Both the position numbers and the translations under genes were made by a program. A DNA stretch of 64,000 bases from positions 34,717,534 to 34,781,533 of the forward strand of contig JAVIAB010000092.1 of assembly GCA_032433765.1 (NCBI GenBank). The letters run 5' to 3'. Positions 23,270 through 34,640 of this stretch are shown one piece after another. How positions within the stretch are numbered: position 1 is the first letter of the stretch; each line of letters starts with the position of its first letter. This DNA is from Megaustenia siamemsis. Its lineage: Eukaryota; Mollusca; Gastropoda; Stylommatophora; Ariophantidae. The notes beneath the pieces were generated by a model that worked only from the letters and a program-made list of their open reading frames with translations, had not been told where the DNA came from and searched no databases.

Positions 23270-24090
23270 AACTATAAGTCATTAAAATAATTAAAAATGG
23301 CAAATAGGGTTTATACTATCAATTAAAAGTTACTTATACATCTCTAATATGAAGTAATGGTTAATAGAGAATCAGTACTATACTATTTCTTGTGATCAGT
23401 GGTATACTATATATGACCAGTCATCTAGGATTTATTAAAGCTTTTATAGGCAGGCATCTTTGCGTCTCTGTGCGTATCCTTTACGTGTTCATATTAATAC
23501 AATACCCTGACATTTAATTATACGTCACTCCTCCATATTCATCGTAACACCATATCTCTAAACCAGTGGACCCAAATGCTACAAGCTCCCACTACTACCC
23601 AGATTGAAGTATCTATTAAGGGTCAACTAAGAGTCTCTTAATAATAACATGAACGGTTACTTACGAGTCTCTAATATGAAGTAACGGTTAGCTATGAGTC
23701 GTTACTATACTATTTCATGTGCCCAGTGTTTTATTATACATGAACGATTACCTAAGGTTTGCTAAAGATTTTATGGACAAATTTTCGTCTCTATGAGTAA
23801 TCCGTCTATATACATATTAATAACATAACCACACTAATCACCATTTCCTGTATTACAACATTCCATTCTGGGCACCAGTCTGTTATGTTTATGTATGGTA
23901 GACCGCTTAGTTATGCGTCTCTATTATGAACCGTATACTATGAGTCTCTTAATAATACCCTCAACTGTTACTTATAAGTCTCTTATAATGAGTAATGGTT
24001 AGTTATTAAGACTATTAATTCCTGAGTTCGGTGTTTTACCATAATGAACGGTCAAGTACATTTCTGTAGTGTATGTTTTTGTACTAATAC
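23270..24090 (+). repeat. About 315-bp tandem repeat, three units
   Basis: The block TTACTTAYNNRTCTCTAATATGAAG occurs at 23330, 23657 and 23968 (the last degenerate). Parallel blocks follow at similar spacing (GGTTARYTATNAG, GTGTTTTA, ATGAACGRTYA, CTAAAG..TTTATGG). Periods are about 327 and 311 bp. Units differ by many substitutions. Confidence 0.65.
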
Positions 24091-24424
24091 AACGAGACTG
24101 GGGATATAAACATTTGAGGATTTAGACCGTTGCAGAGTCTGCATATGAGAGCACCGCCCGCGATCACTTGCTTAGTCGAACAAGTCTAGACATGTCTTGA
24201 GGTATTGATACGATTCTCATAACGGACGAGTCTGATTTGTTTTGACAAGGGATCCGAGAGTGGCCAGTTGTGAGCGTAGATTGAGTTTGGATGAACTTGC
24301 GAATGACTGTTTGCTCTTGAATGCTGATCTTATACATACATATGATTAAACGATTAGGAAACATTCTATTTGTTATAAAACGATGGCTAAACTAGTGATT
24401 GCAAAATCAGAGAGATAAAATCTG

Positions 24425-24709
24425 TTGTACATTGGTATAACCCAGAGAGACGATCAGAGTGATATTTATGACACGTCTGTAATCATTGTTGATTGCATGC
24501 CTTCAGGCGGGGTTCTTAAATTTGGTCGCCTTGTTCTTATCTACACGCTGGCATATCAGTTAGTTATGACTCGTATCAAAGATCAGTACGATTCTAATAC
24601 AGACATTTGTGCTGTGGAGAAGGATTTAGCCGTTTCGGTCGGCTCTTATAAAGGTAGAAAACTGGCTTCTAAAAAACAGCGGTTTGGACACATTTTTGGA
24701 CTTCCCTGA
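24425..24709 (+). CDS. Hypothetical 94-residue reading frame
   Basis: The longest open frame in this part of the Polinton. It encodes YDTSVIIVDCMPSGG, a hydrophobic stretch LVLIYTLAYQLVM, and a basic end GRKLASKKQRFGHIF. No family was recognised. It lies about 450 bp inside the right terminal repeat on the strand pointing outward. It could be a terminal Polinton accessory gene remnant or chance. Confidence 0.25.
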   Translation: MYIGITQRDDQSDIYDTSVIIVDCMPSGGVLKFGRLVLIYTLAYQLVMTRIKDQYDSNTDICAVEKDLAVSVGSYKGRKLASKKQRFGHIFGLP

Positions 24710-25169
24710 TGGAGATAATACGTCACTGTGGACTGTACTTTGCATAGTGGTAGCTCTGTGATAATTAAGTGATTTAACGAACATATTCTGATATTTCTAT
24801 ATGTTATGTGACTCATTTGTATATTTTTTTCTAATAAAATTGTGATTTTTAAACACACACATTGTTATGTAATTATTGTAAGCACTAATTCAACTTACCT
24901 GTAATCTTATACTGTTAGTGTTTTATACTCTACCCGAAACATGATTCTCTAGGGGTGTTTAAGTGCACCAGAGTTACGTATCTGTTGATAGATTGACAGA
25001 TCTAACAGTATAGCACACTTAACTATATTCTATATATTATTTGGTTTGTTTTATTCAGGGTGAGCATTAAAGTCGTTTTTGATGGTCAATTTTAACTCTC
25101 TGGGTGACGAGAGGCAAATGATCGATGATCGGTTTTTGGATATACTTAATGTGTGTGGCGGAATGTTAT

Positions 25170-25658
25170 TACTTTTTAAAATCACAGCTAGAGATCTTAA
25201 CTGAGACGTGAGAAAAACATCGACCCTTGTCCTACTCACGCTAGGCTGGCTCCAGGGAGGGAGAGTATATAACACGAGTCGTAATCGTACAACATAAAGG
25301 TAATTAGCGTTATTTATAGCTCAAGGTTCCCTAATAATCTACACTATAACTCTTTTACTCCCCCCCCTATATATGTATATATAACAAATATATGTTTACG
25401 GTGAAGATGTACTACAGCAGGTAATTTTATGTAAATCATTTCCAGTTGAGTGAGGGGCTATATTATTATTATCTTCAGTGGAAAAAACCGCAATTATAAG
25501 CACTTTCAAATGTGGCGAGAAACAGAGCCCGTGATTCGCCCAGGGTGGAGCTATTCGTCTATATAACTGTTGTTCCCGCCAGCTAACGGGCTTTCTCTTA
25601 TTCAACCGCTCTATATGTTTGTAGTTATGGAAGCATGAAACAACATCTTCTTACTACT
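25170..25658 (-). repeat. Polinton right terminal inverted repeat
   Basis: The uninterrupted copy of the terminal repeat, inverted relative to the left end. Reverse-complemented it runs AGTAGTAAGAAGAT, AACATATAGAG, TTTGAAAGTG, GATAATAATA, a short TATATA stretch, GTAAAAGAG, TTGAGCTATAAATAACG, AATTACC, ATGTTGTACGAT, then GACAAGGGTCGATG. This is the same order as 48-465, 3585-3600 and 3732-3870 once LINE-1 and SINE-D are removed from the left end. A C run is at 25360. Confidence 0.82.
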
Positions 25659-26850
25659 TACATTGCAACAAATGGACCAATTGAGATGAACAAGGCATAT
25701 TGCTTGTAACCCAGATTTATTCATCCCTTTACAACTTTTATGGCAGACCTAGATGGGCGTGTGTGATAGCATTGAATATAAAAACTAAAAAAAATCTTTA
25801 AAGGAAGCTGTAAAGAAGAGTCAATTTTGGCAATACCACCTGGAATACCTTTGCAAAGGATCACAGAATATAGACAGTTACATCACACGTGGCAGTGCAA
25901 AAGATTATCCTATTTTTAAGATTTATCTTTAATTAGTAATCTGGCCATTTATTAATAAATACGTCTATAAACTACTTTTCCCTCATGGTTACTCTTTTTA
26001 TTGGATTTTCATTTTTAATCCTAGTAATATATAGCTACTTATGAAGAATTCGATATAAGCTTTAGTGAAAACAAATACCAAATTGAAGATGTAGATAAAG
26101 ATCTAGAAGATTTAAAATGGCAACAGCAGTTGTTCATCTTAAAATTTATTAAAATCACTACGATTTCGATTTTTATTGTAATGTTAAGTTCGAGTAAATA
26201 TGTCAATCCGTGGAGTTATCACCATCTGTTGAAAGGATTTACAAACTTTAAGTATTGAGTAGATTGCGGTGGGCGTTGCTGTTTCTATAGTACAGGTTAC
26301 GACCGGCGTAGTTTTGTACTTATATAAAAAAATACAAAATAATATAAAAAATACTTGCCATTGTGATCTTGAACAAGGTATGTATTTCTTCAAGTTAGTT
26401 ATAACAAAGCTTGAAGTGAACAGAGATAAACTGTTCACAAATCAGTGTGATTTCCAAAGATACCATCTCACTTCAAACTAATTGTATAACTTCCTAACTA
26501 CCCACAAATCGAAATAATCCAAGACAGTAGGTCCATGTTAATAAATTTTTTTGTGATGTTTGTATGCAATTGATTTACTCATTTATGAATCATCATTTAG
26601 GAACGTTCGGTATCACACAGATGCGATTCCGATAAAATACATCTTCACTTCGTTGAGATAGAAAAAAACTGATAACAATGCTCCACTTGCAGAACTTGAT
26701 AACATTGCAGCTGTAAGAATTGTACTTGTAATTTTTATTTTACAAATTCCTTTTTTCCATTATCATTTTTCCATATCTACTTATTCTTCTTTTATTTAGT
26801 AAGCCAGCTTGCACCACAATTTACAATTTGCCGTACTGTACTACTTTTGC
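25659..26850. other. No gene seen
   Basis: AT-rich sequence outside the Polinton. The longest frames (26184-26438 minus, 84 residues) show no recognised motif. Confidence 0.5.
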
Positions 26851-26859
26851 TACTTCTAC

Positions 26860-27130
26860 AAACAATTGAAAAGACTATTAGAGACCTCAACGATGTGATT
26901 TCTCTAAAGAATGTTGAGAATTCTCTTGAAAGCTGAAAAAGACCAACCAGAAAACTACCAAAGCGGCCAACACAAAATGAGAGGTCATAAAGATATAAGA
27001 AAAAAAACATTTGACATTTTTCGTGTCACATCATGAGAAGAGGAAAGTTAAAATATTTATTTACAAATGGAAAAATACAGGGAAAGATAGATCGCGGACG
27101 ACAAAAGGAGAATATTCTGGAAAGCTTTTT
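26860..27130 (+). mobile_element. LINE-2 3' fragment
   Basis: Plus-strand remnant of the LINE-2 C-terminus: AAAAGACTATTAGAGAC, then CCTCTTCTCATGATG-type sequence in the sense strand, then GATAGATCGCGGACGAC. Highly diverged, with no intact frame. Confidence 0.7.
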
Positions 27131-27194
27131 GTGGCAAGGTTAGTAATGAAAAACAGATTTGACATATTCCAATTACAAAATGTTCATCAATCTA

Positions 27195-28700
27195 TAAAAT
27201 CTTAAAATCTGAAGTGGAAAAAGCTATAAAAACAATGAAAAAGGATTTAAGCACCAGCAGGACGTAACAATATACATTTAGAGATAATAGACACTCGTTG
27301 ATTTTGGCATTGAAGTGATTACAGATATATGCAACGACATATACCATACATGATACATACCAAATGAACTAAAACATCAACGTTCACTGCATTGTCTAAC
27401 AAGAATGGTGCTGCTGAAGGCAGTGATTTTAGAACAATAAGCCTAATGAGCGATGTATTAAAAATCTTGCTAAAAATCATACACGGGAGAATTCAGAATA
27501 AAATTAATAATGAAATACAAGAGCAACAATTTGGATTTAGGAGAAAACAGTGGGTCAAAAGATTCCATATTCAGCGTGAGGTCATTAATCGAAAAGTATA
27601 TAGAAGTATACAAACAAATATACGCCTGCTTCATAGAAATACACCAAAGCTTTTGATAGTATTTTCCATAATCAACTTATAGACTGCCTAAAAGATATAC
27701 ATCTAGATGACATGGACATAGGACTAATATGTAATTTATACTGGGAGCAAACAGAAATAATAAAATATAACAACGAGAACTTTACACACGTTGATATAAA
27801 AAGAGGAATAAGATAGGATGAATCCTGTCACCAAGCTTGTTCACTGACCAAATCTTTAAAAACATCACAGAAATGACAGGCCTGAACATTAATGGAAAGG
27901 TAATAAATAACCTAAAGATATGCTGATGATACTGCATTACTTGCCGAAAACACTAAACATCTACAACAATTACTTAATGAAATAAACATAAGCAAAACAT
28001 ATGGATTAGATAGGAATATCAAAAAGAATAAACTATAATCATAAGCAAAGATAATACTCAAATACTACAAGTAGATATCAAAGTTGAATGAATAGACCTA
28101 GTGACAGTTCAGAGCTACAACTACCTTGAACATACTATATAACCAGTGATGAAAAATGTAAAACTGAAATAAACAAAAGAATAGGAATGGCAAAAAGTAA
28201 TTTTAATGTCACAAAAAATATACTAACATCAAAACAAAACACCAGGGCTAAAACTAAGAATAGTTAAATGTTATATCTGCTCAACATTCCTGTATTGTGC
28301 AGAAACATGGACACTAGACAAGAAAACAGAACAGAAAATTGAAGCCTTTAAAATGTGGATTTATAGAAGGATAGGTTGAATTCGATGGAGAGAAAAGAAA
28401 ACAAATAATGAAGTTTTAAAATAACTAAAAATTGAAGGAGAACTACTAAACACAATTAGAACAAGACAAATGAATTTGTTGGGTATGTTGAAAGACACAA
28501 CAGCCTACTAAATGTAAAATTGGAAGGGAAAATACACAAATAATGGAAACAGATGCAGACCAAGACTAACATGGACGAGTAACATCAAAAGATGGACAAG
28601 TCAGCCTATGACAACTTGCACCATTAAAGCAAGTGGCAGAGTGGAAAACGCGCTCCATGGTAGCCAACCTTCGTTGCGGAGATGGCAGTCGATGATGATG
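27195..28700 (+). mobile_element. LINE-1 fragment, RT to 3' end
   Basis: Plus strand. The open part 27392-27682 reads SNKNGAAEGSDFRTISLMSDV and EQQFGFRR, part of the reverse transcriptase. Downstream are remnants of CLKDIHLDDMDI, YADDTALLAE and the C-terminal region to a GATGATGAT tail at about 28693. The 5' end is truncated at the fingers region. Multiple stops. Confidence 0.85.
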
Positions 28701-29884
28701 TTAAATTTGTCTGGTCGTTACTTTGTCCTATGTCTCGGCACTCGATGATGATATATATATATATATATAGTGTGAATGAGTGTAAAAAAACTACTGTTTT
28801 TGCAAATAATTTTAGCAGGTTTATCATAATATGAACCCTACGGCAGAATACAGATGGTTCAATTCTATACGTGACTACTTTTTGCTGCTTGACTTTTCTA
28901 TAATGTTGATGGAAGAGGAGGGAGGGGTAGAACTGCAGTTTTGTGTACAAGAAAGTATATGTATAGTAGGAAGTATAGCTACTTCACATTGCAGATGTCT
29001 ATTAAATTTTCTTATTTTGATTTCTTAATCACAATAAGGCCTGAGTTTTCTTGGCTTTCAATGAACATTTTAGAATTATTAAAGTTCAACATACAAGGTA
29101 CTTACTGTAAAACAGTTCAAAAGTTTTAGCTGTTAATTTTTTATACATTAATCGGCCCAGCAAAAGTGATAAAGAAAATTAATAGTCCTAACTCCATCCA
29201 CTGCTTGATATTTAATCGTCCTATCTAAATACTACAAACTGCAACAAATGTTCATGAAAAGAAATCAATGTGTGGTCTAATCGTTTTAAATGTTATTTTA
29301 AGTTAGGATGTGTGGCTAACATAAGAACACTTGTACTAAAATAAGTATATCCTTAATGTAGCTGTTATCTGGAGTGGTGGCGGCTGGATAAAAAGGGGGT
29401 GGGGGGGAGAGATGTTATTGTAAATTTAATAGCAAATGCTATTAACAGTGACCGGTTCACTTTATAAAGGTTTAAATAAGGTTTCAAAACAGTTAAATCT
29501 ACTAATAAAATAACTGTTCTTAATTAAGCAGTAGTGGTTTCTGTGGTTGCAATAATAACCGCCAGAGCGTGGAAGTTTTGTTGAAAGATATTTGAGCTGA
29601 CTAGCGTTTCAGCCTCTGGATAAGAGTAATTGTCAATTTCAGCAGCACTTTTGAATGAGAACACAAGTCATAGTGTTTGGCCTAAAGATACATGACAAAA
29701 CGAAGATCAACATAAAAAAACATGACAATGAATTGATGAATAGAAGAGTAAGGGGAGAAATAATTTGTATTTCTGTCTTTTCTTAGTTCTCTCATTTGCT
29801 TTTCGGTTTCGACGGGAGATATGGTTGGCGGTATCTTGCTCTTCAATTGGCCTTTTCTCACTTTATATTTCCAAAGGTCTTTCA
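28701..29884. other. Unassigned, with (TA)n at about 28750 and a G run
   Basis: A short ATGTTAAATTTGTMTGGT..TACTTTGTCCTATGTC segment here (28697-28735) also occurs near 19428-19470. TA repeats lie at 28750-28769 and a G run at 29395-29410. No coding signal was recognised. Confidence 0.45.
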
Positions 29885-30540
29885 TCATCATAGAGTGCCG
29901 CCTCAGCAGCAAAGGTTTGGCTACTAAGAAGAGCCATTCCACTCAATTTCTTGCAGTGATGGAGCAATTTGTCCTAGGCTGACTTGTCCATCATTTGATG
30001 TTACTTTACTGGTCCATGTTAGGCTTGCGCTGGCGCTGCTTCTTTTACCTTGTATTTTCCCTTCCAAGATTACTTTTACTAGGCTGCGTTGTCTTCTAAC
30101 ATGCCCCAAAAATATGATTTGTCTTGTTTGAATTGCGTTTAATTTTCCCATTCCTCTATAAATCCACATTTCAAAGGCTTCAAATTTCTATTCTGTTTTC
30201 TTAGCTCATGACCATGCTTCTTCTGCATCATACAGAAACGTTGAAAGATATTACTTTGTGCCATTCTTAGTCTTGGCCATTGTGTTATTTGCCTTGATGT
30301 TAGTATATTTTTAATGTATTTAAAATTATTTTTGCCAGTCCTATTCTTCCGTTTATTTCAGCTATACATTTCGATCATTGATTATAGTACGTCCAAGGTA
30401 ATTGTAGCTTTGAACTGTCTCCAGAATTATTACTTCAAATTTGATATTCACTTGTAGTTTTTGAGTATTATCTTTGTTTAAGATCACAGTTTTAGTTTCC
30501 TTGATATTCATATCTAATCCTTATTTTTTTTGTGTCGGTT
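29885..30540 (-). mobile_element. LINE-1 3' fragment
   Basis: Minus-strand C-terminal region and tail. The frame 29924-30169 includes TRQIIFLGHVRRQRSLVKV, LEGKIQGKRSS and LTWTSKVTS. Similarity continues to about 30540 (NIKETKTV-type segment). CATCATCAT at 29886 is the tail. Confidence 0.82.
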
Positions 30541-30746
30541 TGCATATTTGCGTCGTTGGACATAAATATTTCCAGGGTTCAACTTTGTCCTTTAATTAAT
30601 TAATTTTATTCTAAATGCACATTTGTTTATAGACGTTTCAATGTATACGATTTATGTACACATTTGTGACTTGTTCCATACTTTGGAAATGTATAACCGC
30701 CACTACCAGATATTGTTCTTTATTTCAGTTGTTTAGATTTAAACAG
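30541..30746. other. Short unassigned spacer
   Basis: AT-rich sequence between two LINE fragments; nothing recognised. Confidence 0.4.
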
Positions 30747-32339
30747 ATTCATTATCATCATCATCATCATCATCTGTCATACCGGTTGGCGTAGGCGATC
30801 ATGACTTTCCACAATCTTCTATCTACAGTGCATCGTATCAGTACTGTTTTTGACTGTTTTCCATGCAATGACATTAAGCTGTCTAGTATTTTCTCTCTTT
30901 ATTGCCCGCGATCTCTCTTTCGTTTATATTTTGCCTGTTGTAACCAAGTATTCAAACTTTCCTCTTCTCATGATGTGCCCAAAAATGTTGATTGTTTCTT
31001 TCTTATGTTTTTAGGAGCTCTCTTTTTGTGTTGGCCTCTTTGAGAATATCCTCATTGATCTTTTTAGCTGTCCAGGAAACATTCAACATTCTTCTGAGAA
31101 ATCCCATCTCTGTGGTCTCTAACCGTCTTTTTATGTGTTTGTCTATTGTCCATTATTCGCTTCCATAGGTCAGAATTGGTTGGTTCTATATAGCACCGAT
31201 GAAGTTTCTTTCTCAATTCTATTGCTATAGATTTGTTTCATTCGACTTTTTTCATTTTCTGAAATGCTATTTTGAACTGAGCTATTCTGCTATTTATTTC
31301 TGTGGTGTATCTTCCATCTGATGTTATTATTGTACCCAAGTATTTGACGCGTTGCACTTGTTTCAGATATGTCCTGTTTATTTTTATGCTGCATGATGGT
31401 GATGATTGTTTCTTCGATATGACCATTACTTCTGTTTTCTTACTATTCGGACTTAGACCTTTCACGGAGGCGAAGGCGCGCCCCCCCAGCACCAGAGCTG
31501 GAAGTCGTCAGTGACTCACAACTGATGGCTTGCGCCAGGATCGGTGAACCAGAACCATCCAGACCCTGCTACACCTCTTCGTGGTGCCTCTAGAAACAGA
31601 CTAACCTGTCTAGTCTGGCCAAGCGAGCAGGGATCGAAGTGGGAAGACGAACCCGGTACACAAAAAAGCGTCGGCTGAAATCGGATGTGTTGGGCCGAAA
31701 GGCGCAGATATCACAGTGTTACACTGCAAACTGCAACACAACGTAACTACGTCCACTTAACGTCCTTTTAAGGGCGGATGACGAGGAGGAAGTCTACGGT
31801 TCGTATCCGTTAGAATACCTCAAATCATCGGACGAACGCATCATCATCATCATCATCATCAGACCTTTCTTATCGCTTTCTTTTACTATTATGTCTATCA
31901 TTTCTCGTAGTTCATCCTCTGTCTCTGCTATAATATCTGTGTCATACGTATATCGCAAATTATTTATGTTGTGACCGTTGACTTCAATTCCTTTTTTTTT
32001 TGTCTACTTGTGATCTTAGAGTATATTCGCTGTAAAATGAAAACAAATGCGGCGACAGAACAAAGCCTTGCCTGACTCCTTGTTTTATATATTGTAATTG
32101 TCATGTTTGTTTGCTAAGTCATATAGCTGCTATTTGTTGCAAGTACATGTTTTTTTATGATTCGCAGATCTTTACTACCAATGTTTAATTTCTCCAGCAT
32201 ATTTATTATTTCCACATGCTTTACTTTGTCAAATGCTTTTGTGTAGTCTACAAAGCACATATATAAATCTTTCTTTACCTATATAACTCTTTCTACCAAT
32301 GTTCTTAAGATGTACATTGCATTATTGGTGCCCTTACCA
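30747..32339 (-). mobile_element. LINE-2 3' half, split by a SINE
   Basis: The (ATC)n tail at 30752-30772, then C-terminal region, catalytic region and reverse transcriptase on the minus strand. The frame 31238-31492 reads NSKKTEVMVISKKQ and RVKYLGTIITSDGRY. SINE-D lies at 31464-31860. LINE similarity stops at about 32336 against the hAT element. The matching point in the full copy is about 9520. Confidence 0.85.
31464..31860 (+). mobile_element. SINE-D, longest copy, with perfect target duplication
   Basis: A 397-bp insertion between AGACCTTTC at 31455-31463 and 31861-31869; removing it restores the LINE-2 sequence. It starts GAGGCGAAGGCGCGCC and ends GGGCGGATGACG...GAACGCATC with an (ATC)n tail. 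A TGGCCAAGCGAGCAGG segment resembles an A box, but no convincing B box follows. Other copies: 3601-3731, 46387-46553 (minus, 5' half) and 58657-58863. No coding capacity. Confidence 0.85.
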
Positions 32340-33764
32340 TAAGATGACCAGACGTCCCGATTTTTCCCGGAGAGTCGATTTTTTTTACTGTTTTTTCAAC
32401 CTTTGTCCCGGATTTGTCCCGATGTTGGCCTATTTATTAACTTTTGTCCCGGACTTGTTAAATTACATTAGAGACACAAATGTTTACCAATTTTGCCAAT
32501 ATGGTAAACGTCTCTTCGACTTTAAAATATACAATAAATTAGTTGTTGTGTAGAAAATGTTAAAAAAATTGTACTGGCTGTTCATTTGGCAAAACAGTAA
32601 CAGTAAACATCGCTTCAAGTTTTAATCTTGTGAACTGAAACTCAACAAGTAGCATCTTTGCGGCCACGACATTTCATGTTCTTGTATATTCGTTGTGTTA
32701 CTTTCGTTTACCGACGAACTAATTCTTTTTATTGTGTTGTTTAGTGATAGAAGTTATTGCATTTATTAAATTGTATTTACATTGTGCTATTATTCAGAAA
32801 CTTGACATTTTAATGTTTAAGAACTTATGCTATTACTATGGTATAGTAATAGATAATTATTATTTAAACTATAGTTAGTTTGTAAAGTTTGTAATTGTTG
32901 CGAAAAAATGGCATCAAAACGTAAATGTAATTTCAATCAAGATTTACAAAAGGAATACCCCTTTCTGAAAACGTCTTCATCAGACTTCACTGTAAGATGC
33001 AATATATGTGCCTCTGGGTTTTCGATTAACCTTAGAGGACGTATTGATTAAGATTCTCATAAATAGTGCAAAACATAAGAGAGCTGCCTTACAAGCTACC
33101 TCAATCTCGTCGTTAACAACATTTTTTCGAGCTAAACAGATTGGTGACAAAGAAGTACAATTAGCTGCTACAGAAGGTGCATTTGCCTATCATACAGTAA
33201 TATACAATCATACATTTATATCCATGGACTGCACATCAAAATTACTTCAGGTTACTTAAGAACCAAAATTTGCTTGTGCACGTACGAAAACATAAGCCAT
33301 TATTCGAAATGTGTTTACACCCCATGTTCAAAACGAGTTGAAATGTGACTTAGAAAACTTGACATTTATTTCCATACTGACAAATGCCTCCAACCACAAG
33401 GAAATCACGATATTTCCTTTGCTTGTCAGATACTTTGATCACAATAAGGGGCTGAAAGTTAAAATATTACTCACTCATGAACAGCTTGTTATTCCAAATG
33501 AAGAAAGATCTTTTTTTTAAAAATCCACTTATCAGAAAAGTACAGTAATTATGCTTCACTTTCCATTTAAGTGAGTATCACGAATGTTTATTTTTTGTTT
33601 CCTGATAACGTTTTGTAAACCTATATTGTTATGTGTTTTAATTAGTTTTAAAATATATGTATTATTCACTTGAAAAAAGACGGAACAAATTTCATTTTGT
33701 TGATGGAAAATTTAAGTCAAATCAGTCCGTCCCAGATTAGGGTTTCAAAAATATGGTCACCTTA
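32340..33764 (+). mobile_element. hAT-type DNA transposon remnant
   Basis: The left end TAAGATGACCA and right end TGGTCACCTTA are inverted repeats (10 of 11 match). A GTCCCGATTT..CCCGG motif repeats just inside the left end. A BED-finger hAT protein remnant is on the plus strand. No 8-bp duplication is present, and the LINE-2 pieces on the two sides are not adjacent in the intact LINE, so flanking sequence was lost. Confidence 0.7.
32908..33530 (+). pseudogene. BED-finger hAT transposase N-terminal remnant
   Basis: From ATG at 32908 the frame reads MASKRKCNFNQDLQKEY, then VRCNICASGFSI, a BED-type zinc-finger start (C-x2-C). After frame changes, 33008-33259 contains LAATEGAFAYHTV and SMDCTSKL. 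33311-33520 contains LENLTFISILTNASNHKE and FPLLVRYFDH. These segments are typical of a common animal family of BED/hAT transposase-derived proteins, from family knowledge. The RNase H-like catalytic core and the dimerisation domain are absent, so the copy is internally deleted as well as frameshifted. Confidence 0.75.
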
Positions 33765-34640
33765 ATAATTGTTATTTCTTGAGATTTACACTGTTCCATG
33801 GTCATCTCTAGCTCGTTGTAAAAAAGTGTCAATGTCTTCTTCTTCGCTATTACTTGTTGGTGCATAAGTTTGAATTATGTTGATATCCATTGGCCTACCT
33901 CTCAATTTTAATAGCAGAATTCTATCCGATACTGGACAGAATCCTTTCACTGTTTTGCTTCTATCTCTATCTAACATGATGCCTACTCTTTGTTCGTGTG
34001 TGATTCCCCCAGAGTAAATTACATTCCCACTTTCGCGTTGTAATAATCCTGCTCCTTTCCATCTAATTTCATATAGTCCCAAGATGTTCAAATTCTCTTT
34101 ATTTCTTGGCTGATGTTTTCTAGTTTTTCAACCTGGAATGCTGATCTAATGTTACAAGTTCCTATTGTTGTGTCTCTTTACTTTTGATCTTGCATACAAT
34201 AGGTTGGTGACGATCGGGTATCACCTGTAGCACATGACTTTCTCTACCGGACGAGGTGGCTGCAGAGTCCTCATTAACGTTGTTAGCTGTAGCTGTTAAG
34301 TTGTGTTTCGGCACAATTATACTAGACAATATAAGAAGGTAGTTTGCCATTCCTTTCCTTCTTGGCAATGTTTACTAGTTGAAGATCGCAGCCATTGTCT
34401 CTATACTTGAGATCCACTGGCTGCCATCATGGAGTGGGGATCATTATCAGTATTACTTGTCGACTGCTCCCACAACACCATCCACCACCTGCTCCAATGG
34501 CTTCACGTAACCCTGATAGTGGGGCTAAACGGGATCTCCACCTTGCCCAAGGGTGTCCCGAAGACTAGCGGAGGAAAGCAGATGTCTTACTTTTCCTTTG
34601 GCAGGGCAGAACTCTACCCCGCTAACCCCAGATTAAACAG
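33765..34640 (-). mobile_element. LINE-2 5' fragment
   Basis: Minus-strand endonuclease part (frame 33786-34091: ILGLYEIRWKGAG, LRGRPMDINIIQTYAP) and the 5' leader at 34435-34630, which matches 11450-11650 closely. The leader ends CTCTACCCCGCTAACC in both copies. It lacks about 1.25 kb relative to the piece on the other side of the hAT. Confidence 0.85.

Larger units (their letters stand above)
48..25658. mobile_element. Degraded Polinton/Maverick element with nested insertions
   Basis: Polintons are large self-synthesising DNA transposons or integrated virus-like elements that encode a family B DNA polymerase, a retroviral-type integrase and a packaging ATPase. Remnants of all three lie here between inverted copies of the same terminal repeat. 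ATPase and integrase are on the plus strand in the left half; the polymerase is on the minus strand in the right half. Every gene has stops and frameshifts, so the copy is dead. At least seven later insertions inflate it; most are bounded by direct repeats, and removing them leaves about 15-16 kb. The outer limits are where similarity between the two terminal repeats ends (AGTAGTAAGAAGAT at both). The expected 6-bp target duplication was not found: the flanks read AACAGT and TACATT. Capsid genes were not recognised. Confidence 0.85.
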
